A stretch of DNA of 64,000 bases from Deltaproteobacteria bacterium (GCA_016930075.1 JAFGHS010000036.1:1-64000); one strand, 5' to 3'; shown: positions 6,454 through 15,291, numbered from the stretch's first letter. The notes: generated from the sequence alone by a model not told the origin. Numbers and translations: made by a program.

Positions 6454-7908
6454 TTACGACTTTCGGTTTACATAGCTGCCGTATTTCACCAGGGCATCCA
6501 GGACACGGGCGGCGGCGCCGGGCATGCGGTAGCAGATGGCGTTCCGTCCTCCCACGGCGTATTCAATGGCAGCCTGCTCATACTGGTTGGCCCACATATG
6601 TTCGGAGGCGACAACAAGGGGCTTCCCGTATTTATCGGCGATGGCGTTGAATTCATCCATGGCGTTGGCGATCGCAACGATCATCTGCTTGCCCCATTCT
6701 TCCCGCTCGACTGCGTTATGGGGCTGATCGAAAGTTTCCTTTCTCATGGCGGGCATGATGCTCAAAAACATCATGGCATCTACGGACGGGCACTGCATGA
6801 CGAGTTCAATCGATTTAAAGATATTGTCAACAGCGGCCCCGGCCACCAGGTCAACGGGGTTTCCACGGTTCCACCAGGCCGGAAGGAGCTTATCCAGTTC
6901 CCGGATCGTTTCATCGGGCAGTTTCACCACATCAAAACCGAGCTCCTCGCAGGCGTCTGCAGCCATGACGCCCCAGCCCCCTCCGGCCGTTACAATGCCC
7001 AGTCCGCGTCCCTTGGGCAGGGGTTGCCGCAGGAAGGCAAGACCCATATGGAGCAACTCATCGAGGCTTCCGGCCCTGATGACGCCGGATTGCCTGCAGA
7101 TGGCGTCAAAAACGGCGTCGGAGCCGGCAATGGCTGCTGTGTGCGATGCCGCCGCCCTGGCTCCGGCTTGCGTTTTGCCGGCCTTCAGCATGACGATGGG
7201 CTTCTTTTTGCCGACCCTCCCCGCGATTTCCATAAAGCGCTCGCCGTCTTTGAATCCTTCAATGTAAGACAAGATGACTTTGGTGTGCGGGTCATCTCCC
7301 AGATATTCCAGATAGTCTTCAGAATGGAGGAGCGCTTCGTTGCCGCTCGCCACGCAGACACTGCAACCAAAGCCGTGCATGCCGATCTGATAAGACAGGG
7401 AGTCCATGACATTGCCGCTCTGGGTGATGATCCCAATGGGACCGGGCGGCACGTAAAACGACGGGAACTGAATATACTGCTTGTTCCGGGGGCTCATCAG
7501 ACCATTGCAATTTGGACCTGTGAAAATCATCCCACCCTCGCGGGCCGTCTCGACGATCTCCTTTTGGAGACGCTCGCCTTCTGCATTCGTCTCCGCAAAG
7601 CCCGCGGTGATGATGATGCCCGCCTTGATGCCTTTGGCGACGCATTCCCGGATGACGGCGGGAACAGCCGGGGGCGGAACGATGATGACGGCCAGGTCCG
7701 GCGTGTCCGGAAGGTCGGTGATGCTTTTGAAAGCGGTCAGTCCCTGAATCTCATTTTCCTTGGGATTGACGGGATAGATATTGCCTTCAAATCCGCCGTC
7801 GATCATATGTTTGAGCGTGCGGAATCCCCATTTGCCCGGATCGTTGGAAGCGCCGACGAATGTCGCCGAGCGTGCATGAAACAATGGTTCGAATATCCTG
7901 ATGGTCAC
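6454..7908 (-). CDS. Acyl-CoA synthetase (NDP-forming), alpha-type CoA-binding subunit
   Basis: The 484-residue protein belongs to the ADP-forming acetyl/acyl-CoA synthetase superfamily, which makes NTP from an acyl-CoA plus phosphate, or the reverse. Residues 1-135 form the CoA-binding Rossmann domain (SATFVGASNDPGKWGFRTL, then AGIIITAGFAETN and GPNCNGLMSP). The next domain has GIITQSGNVMDS and the phospho-histidine loop AAASHTAAIAGSD (His256), and a third flavodoxin-like domain begins LGIVTAGGGWGVMAADA. The ATP-grasp beta domain, fused in about 700-residue homologues, is absent here and not adjacent, so a separate beta subunit would be needed. It stands alone on the minus strand. The likely role is CoA-ester to acid conversion with energy conservation; the acid is not identifiable. 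Confidence 0.85.
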   Translation of the reverse strand: MTIRIFEPLFHARSATFVGASNDPGKWGFRTLKHMIDGGFEGNIYPVNPKENEIQGLTAFKSITDLPDTPDLAVIIVPPPAVPAVIRECVAKGIKAGIIITAGFAETNAEGERLQKEIVETAREGGMIFTGPNCNGLMSPRNKQYIQFPSFYVPPGPIGIITQSGNVMDSLSYQIGMHGFGCSVCVASGNEALLHSEDYLEYLGDDPHTKVILSYIEGFKDGERFMEIAGRVGKKKPIVMLKAGKTQAGARAAASHTAAIAGSDAVFDAICRQSGVIRAGSLDELLHMGLAFLRQPLPKGRGLGIVTAGGGWGVMAADACEELGFDVVKLPDETIRELDKLLPAWWNRGNPVDLVAGAAVDNIFKSIELVMQCPSVDAMMFLSIMPAMRKETFDQPHNAVEREEWGKQMIVAIANAMDEFNAIADKYGKPLVVASEHMWANQYEQAAIEYAVGGRNAICYRMPGAAARVLDALVKYGSYVNRKS

Positions 7909-7926
7909 GACGATTTATCCTTTCAT

Positions 7927-7997
7927 TGATAGGGGTCAGGTCTACACTCTTGACTCCGCCTGAGGCGGAGTCAAGAGTGTAGACCTGACCCCTATCA
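7927..7997. repeat. Near-perfect 34-bp-arm palindrome
   Basis: The arms 7927-7960 and 7964-7997 are perfect inverted repeats separated by TGA. Each arm contains AGGGGTCAGGTCTACACTCT next to a GACTCCGCC core. It lies 18 bp upstream of the acyl-CoA synthetase start and would form an extremely stable hairpin. It resembles REP/BIME-type elements mobilised by tyrosine (RAYT/IS200-like) transposases, by structure only. Confidence 0.9.
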
Positions 7998-8057
7998 TAC
8001 AAAAAAGGCGACCCCTTTGATCGGCGGCCGCCTCATGGTCAAAATTATCTGTTGATT

Positions 8058-8348
8058 TCAATCGGCGTTGCTTTTTGCTGCCGGTTCCGCCTTTACCGAT
8101 TCCTCTTTGGGAGTTGTCGTCGTTTCTTCTTTCACTGTTTCCGTCTTTGTATCCGTTTGATTTGTTTTCTTTCCGCCGTAATCCGTGACATACCAGCCGG
8201 AACCCTTCAGATGAAAAGAGGAAAGAGAGATCAGCTTGCTGACCCGTCCTCTGCAGAATTTACAGGACGTGACGGCAGGATCGGTAATCTTCTGGAATAC
8301 ATCAAATTCCCTTCCGCACTTTTGACATTTATACTCATAGATCGGCAT
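8058..8348 (-). CDS. FmdB-type zinc-ribbon protein
   Basis: The 96-residue protein starts [20 protein letters not shown], the invariant opening of the FmdB/CxxC regulatory family, with a second knuckle CKFC at about 33-36. The C-terminal third is a low-complexity Lys/Thr/Glu tail. Members are widespread in bacteria; FmdB itself was named as a regulator of formamidase, but for most members the role is not established. The ATG follows GGGAGGA at a rather long 12-base spacing. It may form a unit with the HExxH gene just upstream on the same strand (29 bases apart). Confidence 0.85.
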   Translation of the reverse strand: MPIYEYKCQKCGREFDVFQKITDPAVTSCKFCRGRVSKLISLSSFHLKGSGWYVTDYGGKKTNQTDTKTETVKEETTTTPKEESVKAEPAAKSNAD

Positions 8349-8376
8349 ATAAAAAATAATCCTCCCAACACAATAA

Positions 8377-8901
8377 TTAATGATATAAATCGCCTATTTT
8401 GTACCGACTGCTGAAGCAATCGAGTACGAGTCCGAGATCGGCATCCATGACCTGCTGAAGAATTTCCTTCGTAATTTCATGCACCCGGTCTTCTTCCCGC
8501 TCCTTGTCTTCTCTGGAGGCATCAAAATCAATCTCTCCCGCATCGAAGCGGATGACGTGTACCAGCTCGTGTGTGGCGATATACAAGAGCAACGGGTTTA
8601 GCTTGATGAAGGAGTTTGCCCGCTCCACGGCATCGAGTATCCGATGATCCTGGAGGCAGATCTTATAAAAATGCAGCCCTTCAGAATCCACAGGGGCGTC
8701 GGGTTTTTTATATTGATACTTGCAAATGTGGGCAAAGGCCCGGTCATTCACTTCATGCTTCTCGAGATATGCCAGCGTTTTCACATCATACCGGTGGTTT
8801 TTCACGGCCTCCGGGCTGAGCCGAAAATATCGACCCGCTAATCTTTCACCTTGGGCAAACACACTGTTGGCGAGAGACACCTGTGAAAGATTAAAATACA
8901 T
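8377..8901 (-). CDS. Hypothetical protein with HExxH metallopeptidase motif
   Basis: The 174-residue protein contains [13 protein letters not shown] (about 106-118), a classical HExxH zinc-peptidase helix with a hydrophobic context, followed by an acidic helix ([19 protein letters not shown]) that could supply a third ligand (Glu or His). There is no signal peptide. Outside the motif the family is not recognised. The start ATG follows AGAAGGG. It lies directly upstream of the FmdB-like gene and downstream of the mla cluster on the same strand, but the gap to the latter contains a palindromic repeat, so co-transcription with mla is uncertain. Protease activity is an inference from the motif only. 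Confidence 0.7.
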   Translation of the reverse strand: MYFNLSQVSLANSVFAQGERLAGRYFRLSPEAVKNHRYDVKTLAYLEKHEVNDRAFAHICKYQYKKPDAPVDSEGLHFYKICLQDHRILDAVERANSFIKLNPLLLYIATHELVHVIRFDAGEIDFDASREDKEREEDRVHEITKEILQQVMDADLGLVLDCFSSRYKIGDLYH

Positions 8902-8983
8902 ATCCCTTCTCCCTTTGAAAATAACCCCTTATAGCGGCCGTAATATATTCATTGCCGGTTTTGCTGTCAAGTCCTGTTTTGAT

Positions 8984-9028
8984 TGGTTTGATGGGGGACA
9001 GATTTGAAATGTGTCCCCCATCAAACCA
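8984..9028. repeat. REP-like palindrome (GGGGACAGATTT family)
   Basis: Seventeen-base arms (TGGTTTGATGGGGGACA and its complement) flank an 11-base loop GATTTGAAATG. It lies in the gap between mlaD and the HExxH gene, immediately after the mlaD stop, where it could also act as a transcript-end hairpin. Confidence 0.85.
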
Positions 9029-9032
9029 GAAA

Positions 9033-10514
9033 TTATTTGGGGATCGGCGTCGTTGTCAGGAGATATTTCAGATCGTCGTCTTCGAAGCGGATGGCAATGC
9101 CGGCGAAGGGCGATTTGCTGCCTTTCTTGCCGATGAAGTCATCCCAACCGGCGGTCAGGTATAAATGCTTGAACAGTTGATATTCCGCAGACGCCTTCAG
9201 ATGGGTTTTGTTATCGGTGGAAAAATCAAAGGCCTCGAAACTGAACTTCAATTTGTCGTTAAAGGCCATATAATCCAGTCCTACGCCGCCCGTCGATTCC
9301 AGCAAACCGCCCCGGATGATCACGTCTTTATAGCGTTTGCCGATCTGGGCATTGAAAAGCAGGCCGTCTCTGTCCCATTCCTCCGTCCGGGTCGTCACGC
9401 CGCCGACGGTCGTATCACGGGTTTTCAGCTTTCCCTTGGGGTCGCTGACCAGACCTATGAGGTAAAATTTGTCCTGATTCGGCTGAATCTTGATATCCAG
9501 ATAATTTTTCGCCTCACTCCTGTCGAAAAGATACTCGCCCCGGTAGTTGAGAAAAGTCCGGTACTGCTCCGCTTTGCTGACGTACCGGTTGATGCCCGCC
9601 AGGCCTTCGTTGAGATTATTGACGGTTTCCTCGTCATTGATCAGCTTTCCGATGGAGCCTTTGCCCTGATTGATCTTATCGGCGACATCCTTGAGCGAAT
9701 CGATGGTCTGCGTGAGCTTCACAGCCATATCCTTATCCTTGACCAACTGCCCAACCGTGCCTTCTCCTTTTTTAATGCTGTCTGTAATCTCGCTCAAAGA
9801 GGCAAACGTTTTTTCCATCTCCCTGGATGCGCCTTTTAAGTTCTCAATGGTCTGGGCCATTTTTTCATCATTTTTTACAACGACATTGTTGAGGTTTTCT
9901 GTAAGCTGTTTTATGTTTTCCAGGACTACCCGGAGGGTCTCTTCATTGCTTTTGACGACCATGTTAAGATTATGCGTCAGCCGGCGGGTATTTTCCAGGA
10001 TGTCTTTGATGGATCCCTGGCCCTCCTTGCCGCCAAGGACCGTGCTCAGAGATCCCGTTACTTGCTTAATATCATCCGCAATCAGGCCGATTTGATTTAA
10101 GAGTTTATCCAAATCCGCCTGCCGCTCCACCTGGGTAATCTCCCCGCCCTCAGGGATATGAGCGACGCCGGAGGTGCCGGGAACAAGTTCTATATATTTA
10201 TCTCCCAGGACGCCGTGCGTTTTGATGGCCGCTTTAACATCCTTTTCCAGTTTTACATTTGGTGAGATACGAAGCGTAACCAAAGCCCTGCCGTTTATTA
10301 ACGCGATCTTTTCCACCCTGCCCATATCAACGCCGGCAATCTGCACCGACGCATCCCGCTCCAGACCGGAGACATTGTCGAATGTGACATTGACCAGATA
10401 CCCTTTTCTAAGGCCGAGTCCTTTCTGACCTGCCTGGAAAGACATATATGCGAGGATGATCAATCCGATAAGAACGAATATCCCGACTTTTGCTTCCGAA
10501 CTGATTGACGACAT
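9033..10514 (-). CDS. mlaD: MlaD-family MCE protein with C-terminal beta-barrel-like extension
   Basis: The 493-residue protein opens with an inner-membrane anchor (VGIFVLIGLIILAYMSF) and one MCE domain (about 40-115: VTFDNVSGLERDASVQIAGV, ending GDKYIELVPGT). A long heptad-rich helical region follows (about 140-310). The last 180 residues alternate polar and apolar residues like outer-membrane strands (YLFDRSEAKNYLDIKIQP, GGVGLDYMAFNDKLKFSF, FAGIAIRFEDDDLKYLL). Known role of the family: lipid-binding component of Mla/MCE phospholipid transport. The tail suggests this form may reach or insert in the outer membrane. The ATG at 10514 sits five bases after CCGGAGG, so the in-frame TTG at 10529 is not needed. 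It follows mlaF by 18 bases. Confidence 0.85.
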   Translation of the reverse strand: MSSISSEAKVGIFVLIGLIILAYMSFQAGQKGLGLRKGYLVNVTFDNVSGLERDASVQIAGVDMGRVEKIALINGRALVTLRISPNVKLEKDVKAAIKTHGVLGDKYIELVPGTSGVAHIPEGGEITQVERQADLDKLLNQIGLIADDIKQVTGSLSTVLGGKEGQGSIKDILENTRRLTHNLNMVVKSNEETLRVVLENIKQLTENLNNVVVKNDEKMAQTIENLKGASREMEKTFASLSEITDSIKKGEGTVGQLVKDKDMAVKLTQTIDSLKDVADKINQGKGSIGKLINDEETVNNLNEGLAGINRYVSKAEQYRTFLNYRGEYLFDRSEAKNYLDIKIQPNQDKFYLIGLVSDPKGKLKTRDTTVGGVTTRTEEWDRDGLLFNAQIGKRYKDVIIRGGLLESTGGVGLDYMAFNDKLKFSFEAFDFSTDNKTHLKASAEYQLFKHLYLTAGWDDFIGKKGSKSPFAGIAIRFEDDDLKYLLTTTPIPK

Positions 10515-10532
10515 GAAAACCTCCGGCAAATA

Positions 10533-11279
10533 CTATATGATCTTTATCGGCCCCTCAATGCTCCCGGAGAGAAACTGTTCCATCACGGGATTTTTTGATG
10601 CCTGAATTGCGTCCGGCGTGCCGTATTCGATAATTTCCCCTTCATACAGCATGGCAATTTTATGGCTGATTTTAAAGATGGATTGTATATCATGGCTGAT
10701 CACGATGCAAGTGGCGTTCAATGCCTTTTGCGTATCCATAATCAGTTGATTGATGGCTTCCGTCATGACAGGGTCGAGCCCCGTTGTCGGTTCATCAAAC
10801 AAAACGATTTCCGGTTGCAGGGCTATGGCCCTGGCAAGTCCCACCCGCTTTCTCATGCCGCCGCTCAATTCGGAGGGCATTTTATTTTCTACGCCGGAAA
10901 GCCCGACGGATTTCAATTTATCCGCCACCGTATCCGTAATTTCGGCTTCGCTCATCTTTGTGTGTTCCCGCAAAGGGAAGGCGACATTTTCTTTGACATT
11001 CATGGAATCAAAAAGAGCCGCCTCCTGAAAAAGCATGCCGAATTTTTCCCTGACCTGATCGAGATCTCTGTCGTTGAGTTTTGTAATATCCACGCCGTTT
11101 ATCAAAACCTCGCCCCTGTCGGGTTTCAGCAAACCGATGATGTGTTTTAAAAGGACGCTCTTGCCCCCGCCGCTCCGGCCGATAATCACCGTTGTTTTGC
11201 CGTCTTCGATCTTGAGATTAAGACCGTTTAAGACCTTATTTTTTCTAAATGACTTATGTATATCAACCAGTTCGATCAT
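10533..11279 (-). CDS. mlaF: ABC transporter ATPase of the Mla/MCE lipid transporter
   Basis: The 248-residue ATPase is the usual length for MlaF. It has Walker A GRSGGGKSVLLKHI (about 34-47), a Q-loop (MLFQEAALFDSM), the ABC signature LSGGMRKRVGLARA (about 138-151), Walker B IVLFDEPTTGLDP and the switch histidine in CIVISHDIQS. The family drives lipid extraction or delivery by MlaE at the cytoplasmic face of the inner membrane. It lies between mlaE (one base upstream) and mlaD (18 bases downstream), so the three are clearly one operon. No mlaC or mlaA homologue is in the window. Confidence 0.95.
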   Translation of the reverse strand: MIELVDIHKSFRKNKVLNGLNLKIEDGKTTVIIGRSGGGKSVLLKHIIGLLKPDRGEVLINGVDITKLNDRDLDQVREKFGMLFQEAALFDSMNVKENVAFPLREHTKMSEAEITDTVADKLKSVGLSGVENKMPSELSGGMRKRVGLARAIALQPEIVLFDEPTTGLDPVMTEAINQLIMDTQKALNATCIVISHDIQSIFKISHKIAMLYEGEIIEYGTPDAIQASKNPVMEQFLSGSIEGPIKII

Positions 11280-11280
11280 A

Positions 11281-12060
11281 TTAAAACATGATGGCCGTCA
11301 AGAAGTAATTGGCGATGAGGATCGTGATGGAGGACAAAACCACCGATTCCGTCGTCGCCCTGCCGACGCCCTCGGCGCCGCCCCGCGTATTAAAGCCTTT
11401 ATAACAGCCGACCAGAGACAGGATGAGACCAAAGACGGCGGCTTTGACCAGACCGTTGTAGATATCGTTCAGGTCGACAATGGTAGTAATATTTTTTATA
11501 AATATGCCGGAATTGATATGGAGGACATGAACGCCGACAAAATATCCGCCGAGGATGCCCACAAAATCCGCAACAATCGTCAAGACAGGGAGCATCAAAA
11601 CTGCGGCAATCACCCGTGGTACAATTAAATGTTTTATCGGGTTGGCCGCCATAACGGAAAGGGCGTCAATCTGTTCCGTAACGCGCATCGTGCCGAGTTC
11701 TGCGGCCATGGCCGATCCGGCCCTTGCCGTCACCATCAGGCCCGTCATGACAGGGCCCAGTTCCCTCACCATGCCCAGGGCTACGACAGAGCCGACCATG
11801 CTCTCGGCGCTGAAAAGCTTAAACCCGTGATACCCTTGCAGCGCCATAACCATTCCTTCGAAGGCGCCCGTTAAGACCACAACAAATATGGACTTGTTGC
11901 CGACGAATTCCATCTGTTTGAAAATCAGGCGGGACTTCAAAGGAGGCCGGAACATCCACCTCAGGACGGAGAAAAACAGCAAAACAATTCTCCCCATCTC
12001 TTCGACGCTTTCAAGCACCGTTCTGCCGAGTTTATCGACGGCAATAGAAACCCTGTTCAT
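11281..12060 (-). CDS. mlaE: MlaE-family permease
   Basis: The 259-residue integral membrane protein has five or six hydrophobic segments and the MlaE signature region ALGMVRELGPVMTGLMVTAR followed by GSAMAAELGTMRVTEQIDAL (about 94-135). The closing segments are GILGGYFVGVHVL and TESVVLSSITILIANYFLTA. It is the inner-membrane permease of the Mla phospholipid transporter and pairs with the adjacent ATPase. It is the first gene of the mlaEFD operon on the minus strand. The start is the ATG shortly downstream of AAAAGGACCG. No feature departs from the family. Confidence 0.95.
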   Translation of the reverse strand: MNRVSIAVDKLGRTVLESVEEMGRIVLLFFSVLRWMFRPPLKSRLIFKQMEFVGNKSIFVVVLTGAFEGMVMALQGYHGFKLFSAESMVGSVVALGMVRELGPVMTGLMVTARAGSAMAAELGTMRVTEQIDALSVMAANPIKHLIVPRVIAAVLMLPVLTIVADFVGILGGYFVGVHVLHINSGIFIKNITTIVDLNDIYNGLVKAAVFGLILSLVGCYKGFNTRGGAEGVGRATTESVVLSSITILIANYFLTAIMF

Positions 12061-12297
12061 CGATAACGGTCCTTTTGAGGTTGCATGAGTCTTTTGTGCT
12101 TTCTATTTATAACGCGTCAAGCTAAGGGCTTAAAAGAACGGAAACACGATGTGCTTGTTATTCTTCAATTTATCCTGTTTTTCCATTACCCGCAGCAAAT
12201 GACAACCGGAATGATTCGGGAGACGTCAAGGATACCCATCATCTTCTGACGACAGCCTGATCCATTCCGGATAAATCATCTTCATTGCATGATGACA

Positions 12298-13077
12298 TTA
12301 AAAACCAACACTCAGGCCTAAATAGGGTCCTGAAAACTGGGAATCCATAAAAAAGGATTTGCGGTCGACTTTCATTTTCAGATGCCGATAACCGCCGTGA
12401 ATATCCAAAAAAGGAAACGGCGTCACGGAAATCTCAGCCAGTCCTTCGTAAATCATATTGTCCCCGCCATAACCCATGCCGGTCACTTTCGCCCTTGCCT
12501 CCAGAAGGTTGGCCAGGAGACCGATATGGGCGCCCGCGCCGACCATGGGGATAAAATACTGAAGGGTGTCCTTCGATTCTCCAACGGTCGGGGCAATTAA
12601 TTGAGCCTCGCAATCCAGGTATTTTACCTTCCCGATGAGGCCTATTGAAAAACCGGCTAACAAGTTTTCCAGATTAATCAGATCATACTGGTACTCCAGA
12701 TCCAGCATCTTCGATTTCAAATCCGTGTTGATCACACTGCCTGCGGCGTAGTTTACGCCGTTGAAGATGATATTTTTAGTCACGTTTTTCAGTCCGGAAT
12801 GATCCATGGATGTATACATGAGGCTCAGGTGGTGCTTTCCGATGCCGCCATATACCTCCACTTCCGGATAGATTTCATTCCCCAGCCCCAGGTCGTCTAC
12901 GGCATTGATGGCGCTTCCCGCCAGGTTGTCGCTGTCAATTTTCATATCGCCCTTGTATTGAGGAAACCAGACAAATGCGCGCGCCCCTATTTCAAAGGCG
13001 TAAGCCGGCGCTGTTGCCGTCGCCGCAAACAGGATGCCTGTTAACATGATCACTCCGACCCAAGATACTTTCTTCAT
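12298..13077 (-). CDS. Outer-membrane beta-barrel protein of unknown function
   Basis: The 259-residue protein starts with a signal peptide (MKKVSWVGVIMLTGILFAAT, cleavage likely after APAYA). The mature part shows alternating beta strands typical of an eight-strand barrel (FEIGARAFVWFPQYKGDMKI, HLSLMYTSMDHSG, LDLEYQYDLINLENLLAGFS) and ends in SGPYLGLSVGF with the terminal Phe needed for BAM insertion. It resembles OmpW-size barrels, but I cannot assign the family. A strong promoter lies just upstream at 13150-13178, so it is probably transcribed alone. Confidence 0.75.
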   Translation of the reverse strand: MKKVSWVGVIMLTGILFAATATAPAYAFEIGARAFVWFPQYKGDMKIDSDNLAGSAINAVDDLGLGNEIYPEVEVYGGIGKHHLSLMYTSMDHSGLKNVTKNIIFNGVNYAAGSVINTDLKSKMLDLEYQYDLINLENLLAGFSIGLIGKVKYLDCEAQLIAPTVGESKDTLQYFIPMVGAGAHIGLLANLLEARAKVTGMGYGGDNMIYEGLAEISVTPFPFLDIHGGYRHLKMKVDRKSFFMDSQFSGPYLGLSVGF

Positions 13078-13108
13078 TGGAAGCCTCCTTTAGCTGTTGA
13101 TGAATGAC

Positions 13109-13135
13109 CGGGGACAGATTTGAAATCTGTCCCCG
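13109..13135. repeat. REP-like palindrome, canonical copy
   Basis: This is a perfect palindrome of 13-base arms, CGGGGACAGATTT and AAATCTGTCCCCG, around one G. It lies between the promoter at 13150-13178 and the start of the outer-membrane protein gene, so it would be in the 5' untranslated leader. Confidence 0.9.
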
Positions 13136-13149
13136 AATTAATACGGGGA

Positions 13150-13178
13150 ATTATAATGCCATTTCATGCTTTTGTAAA
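13150..13178 (-). promoter_or_regulatory. Sigma-70-type promoter for the outer-membrane protein gene
   Basis: On the minus strand TTTACA (13178-13173) and TATAAT (13155-13150) are separated by exactly 17 bases. Transcription would start near 13143 and run into the palindrome at 13109-13135 before the ATG at 13077. Confidence 0.7.
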
Positions 13179-13275
13179 GCCAATATAAGTCAATAAAAGG
13201 ACCGGCGTTTTCTTGACAAGGGCTTCGTTTTTCCCGAATCGCGGATGTTTTTCAATGAAAGGCCTGTCCATGATT

Positions 13276-15234
13276 TCATAAATCCCAGACAAAGGTGACG
13301 CCACTGGTGGGGAATATCCATTCGCCGTCGTTGAGCTTGAGATGGATCGATTTTCCTCTTTCTTTGGTAATGACCGGCTGGGGATGTTTTCCTGCAAAGA
13401 AGCTGATCTCCCGAACGTTTTTCATCTTTGTCCCCTCATAATCGAAGGACAGTTGGATACCCCGCGTCGGGTAAACCAGATAGACGGGAAAGAAATTGTT
13501 GATTTTCAATTTCCGGCTGACAATTTCAATTTCCAGTTTGACGGGCCTGTTTAATTTGTCCTTCAACGTTTTGCCGCCGCACCAGACTTCGTAGCCGCGA
13601 TTTGTGTTTTCGGCCCGAATAATGGGGACGTCATGGTCGTCAATGCGGATGCCCTTGATGTTAAAATCGCGGTCAACGACGAAATCTTCCGCCTGGTTTA
13701 ACAGCAACCGGTATTCGCACTGTTTGTCCTCAAACAGGGCGGCGAGTTGCTCATTGTTACGGGCGCAGCCGATCATGAAAACAGGGTCCCGGATGATCTT
13801 GATATATTCGATGTGCGTTGTGAGCTTGAAGTAATCTTTGGCGATATTTTTCGGGAGTCCTTCGCGCTCCGGAAAGTCGGCAACCTTGATATCGTAACGG
13901 AAGTTCGTTCTCAGCTCCAACTGACGGTCGTCCTTGCCGAAGAGGGTTTCAAACATTTCATAGTAGATGGCGTCGCCGAACTCAACGTCTTTCGCACGGG
14001 TCTGAAAGCAGCGTCGGATAATGTTGTCCATACGGGCAATGGATTTTTCTTCGTCGGGAATAAATACCCGCCTTAACCGCGGCTCGATAATGTCGGCCCG
14101 GCCCTTGTGCAGGAAAACCCTGGGCGCCCGCTTTCCCAGGGCGCACAAAATCTCATAACTGATGGTATTCACGCGGCCGGCAATATCGTTGGCGCTGATG
14201 CTCTCGTCGCCCTGGCTCCCCAGCAGAACCGCTTCATCGCCGACCTCGCAGTCGCTGATGTGGCTCACATCAACGGTGCACATATCCATGGAAATGCGTC
14301 CGACGATCCGGGCCCGCTTCCCCCGGATCAAGACCTCTCCCTGGTTGGATAGAATGAGGCCGTAACCGTCGCCGTAACCCACAGGCAGCGTTGCAATTCT
14401 CATGGGCCTGTCGGTGATGTAAGACCGGCCGTAGCCGATGCCCGCGCCTTCGGGGAATTCCTTGATCAGGACGATCCGGGTTTTAAAGCTCATGACCGGC
14501 GCCAGCGTTGCCTTTCCCGCTGTTTCCCCGGACGGATAGATGCCATAAGTCATGATGCCCGGTCTGACCATGTCGAGATGCATTTTGGGGTAATTCAAAA
14601 TTGCGCCGCTGTTGGACATGTGTTTAAGAGGGATAGAGATTCCTTCTTGCGTGAGTTTGTCGAGGAGCGCCTTAAATCTCTGCCATTGCGCTTCGTTATG
14701 ATCGTTGACCGTTTCGCTTACGGCCAAATGGGTAAATATTCCTTCAATAACGATATTGGGCAGCGTCAGGATCTCCCGGATCATTTCGAAGGCCTCTTCA
14801 CACATCGTTCCGCCTCTGCCCATGCCCGTATCGACTTCGATATGGATGGGCGCCCGCCGGTTCGCTTTTAGATAACGGTCCTGCAGCAGGCGGGCAAAAG
14901 GCAGATCGGACACGGAGGGAATCAAATCGTATTTAATGATATCGCTGATTTCCGATTCCGACGAAGGGCTTAGAATGAGAATCGGGGCCGTGATGCCGCT
15001 CACCCGAAGCTGAATGCCTTCATCGGCGTTGGCGATGCCCAGATAGGCAGCGCCGTTTTGCAAAGCGATGTTGGATATTTCAATCGCCCCGTGTCCATAG
15101 GCATCGGCTTTGACAGCCTGAAGGATCTTGACGGAGGGTCCAACCAGTCTTTTGACCTCATCCCAGTTTTTTGAGAAATTATCGAGGTCGACCTCGACCC
15201 AGCTTCGGTATTTTTGTTCTTCTTTTGATGCCAT
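13276..15234 (-). CDS. alr: Alanine racemase with a large unknown C-terminal domain
   Basis: Residues 1-375 are a complete PLP-dependent alanine racemase, which makes D-alanine for peptidoglycan. They include the PLP lysine loop ILQAVKADAYGHGA (Lys42), the barrel segment IHIEVDTGMGRGG, the catalytic Tyr region GAGIGYGRSYIT, PVGYGDGYG, and RISMDMCTVDVS. Normal racemases end here at about 370 residues. This protein continues for about 268 residues with an alpha/beta region and a final beta-rich part (FFPVYLVYPTRGIQLSFDY, ISFFAGKHPQPVITKE, GEWIFPTSGVTFVWDL) that I do not recognise. The ATG at 15234 is preferred; an in-frame TTG at 15249 is possible. It lies 57 bases after the cyclase gene on the same strand. 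Racemase activity is near certain; the tail's role is unknown. Confidence 0.9.
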   Translation of the reverse strand: MASKEEQKYRSWVEVDLDNFSKNWDEVKRLVGPSVKILQAVKADAYGHGAIEISNIALQNGAAYLGIANADEGIQLRVSGITAPILILSPSSESEISDIIKYDLIPSVSDLPFARLLQDRYLKANRRAPIHIEVDTGMGRGGTMCEEAFEMIREILTLPNIVIEGIFTHLAVSETVNDHNEAQWQRFKALLDKLTQEGISIPLKHMSNSGAILNYPKMHLDMVRPGIMTYGIYPSGETAGKATLAPVMSFKTRIVLIKEFPEGAGIGYGRSYITDRPMRIATLPVGYGDGYGLILSNQGEVLIRGKRARIVGRISMDMCTVDVSHISDCEVGDEAVLLGSQGDESISANDIAGRVNTISYEILCALGKRAPRVFLHKGRADIIEPRLRRVFIPDEEKSIARMDNIIRRCFQTRAKDVEFGDAIYYEMFETLFGKDDRQLELRTNFRYDIKVADFPEREGLPKNIAKDYFKLTTHIEYIKIIRDPVFMIGCARNNEQLAALFEDKQCEYRLLLNQAEDFVVDRDFNIKGIRIDDHDVPIIRAENTNRGYEVWCGGKTLKDKLNRPVKLEIEIVSRKLKINNFFPVYLVYPTRGIQLSFDYEGTKMKNVREISFFAGKHPQPVITKERGKSIHLKLNDGEWIFPTSGVTFVWDL

Positions 15235-15291
15235 TTTTATATTCGTCAACGTTTCGCAATCCCCGATTTATGACTCAACAACTACGTCCTG

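Noticed and set aside
6598-7929. A 443-codon plus-strand open frame opposite the acyl-CoA synthetase gene
   Set aside because: It is an antisense shadow: rich in His, Asp, Arg and Gly, with no domain, while the opposite strand encodes a complete known enzyme.
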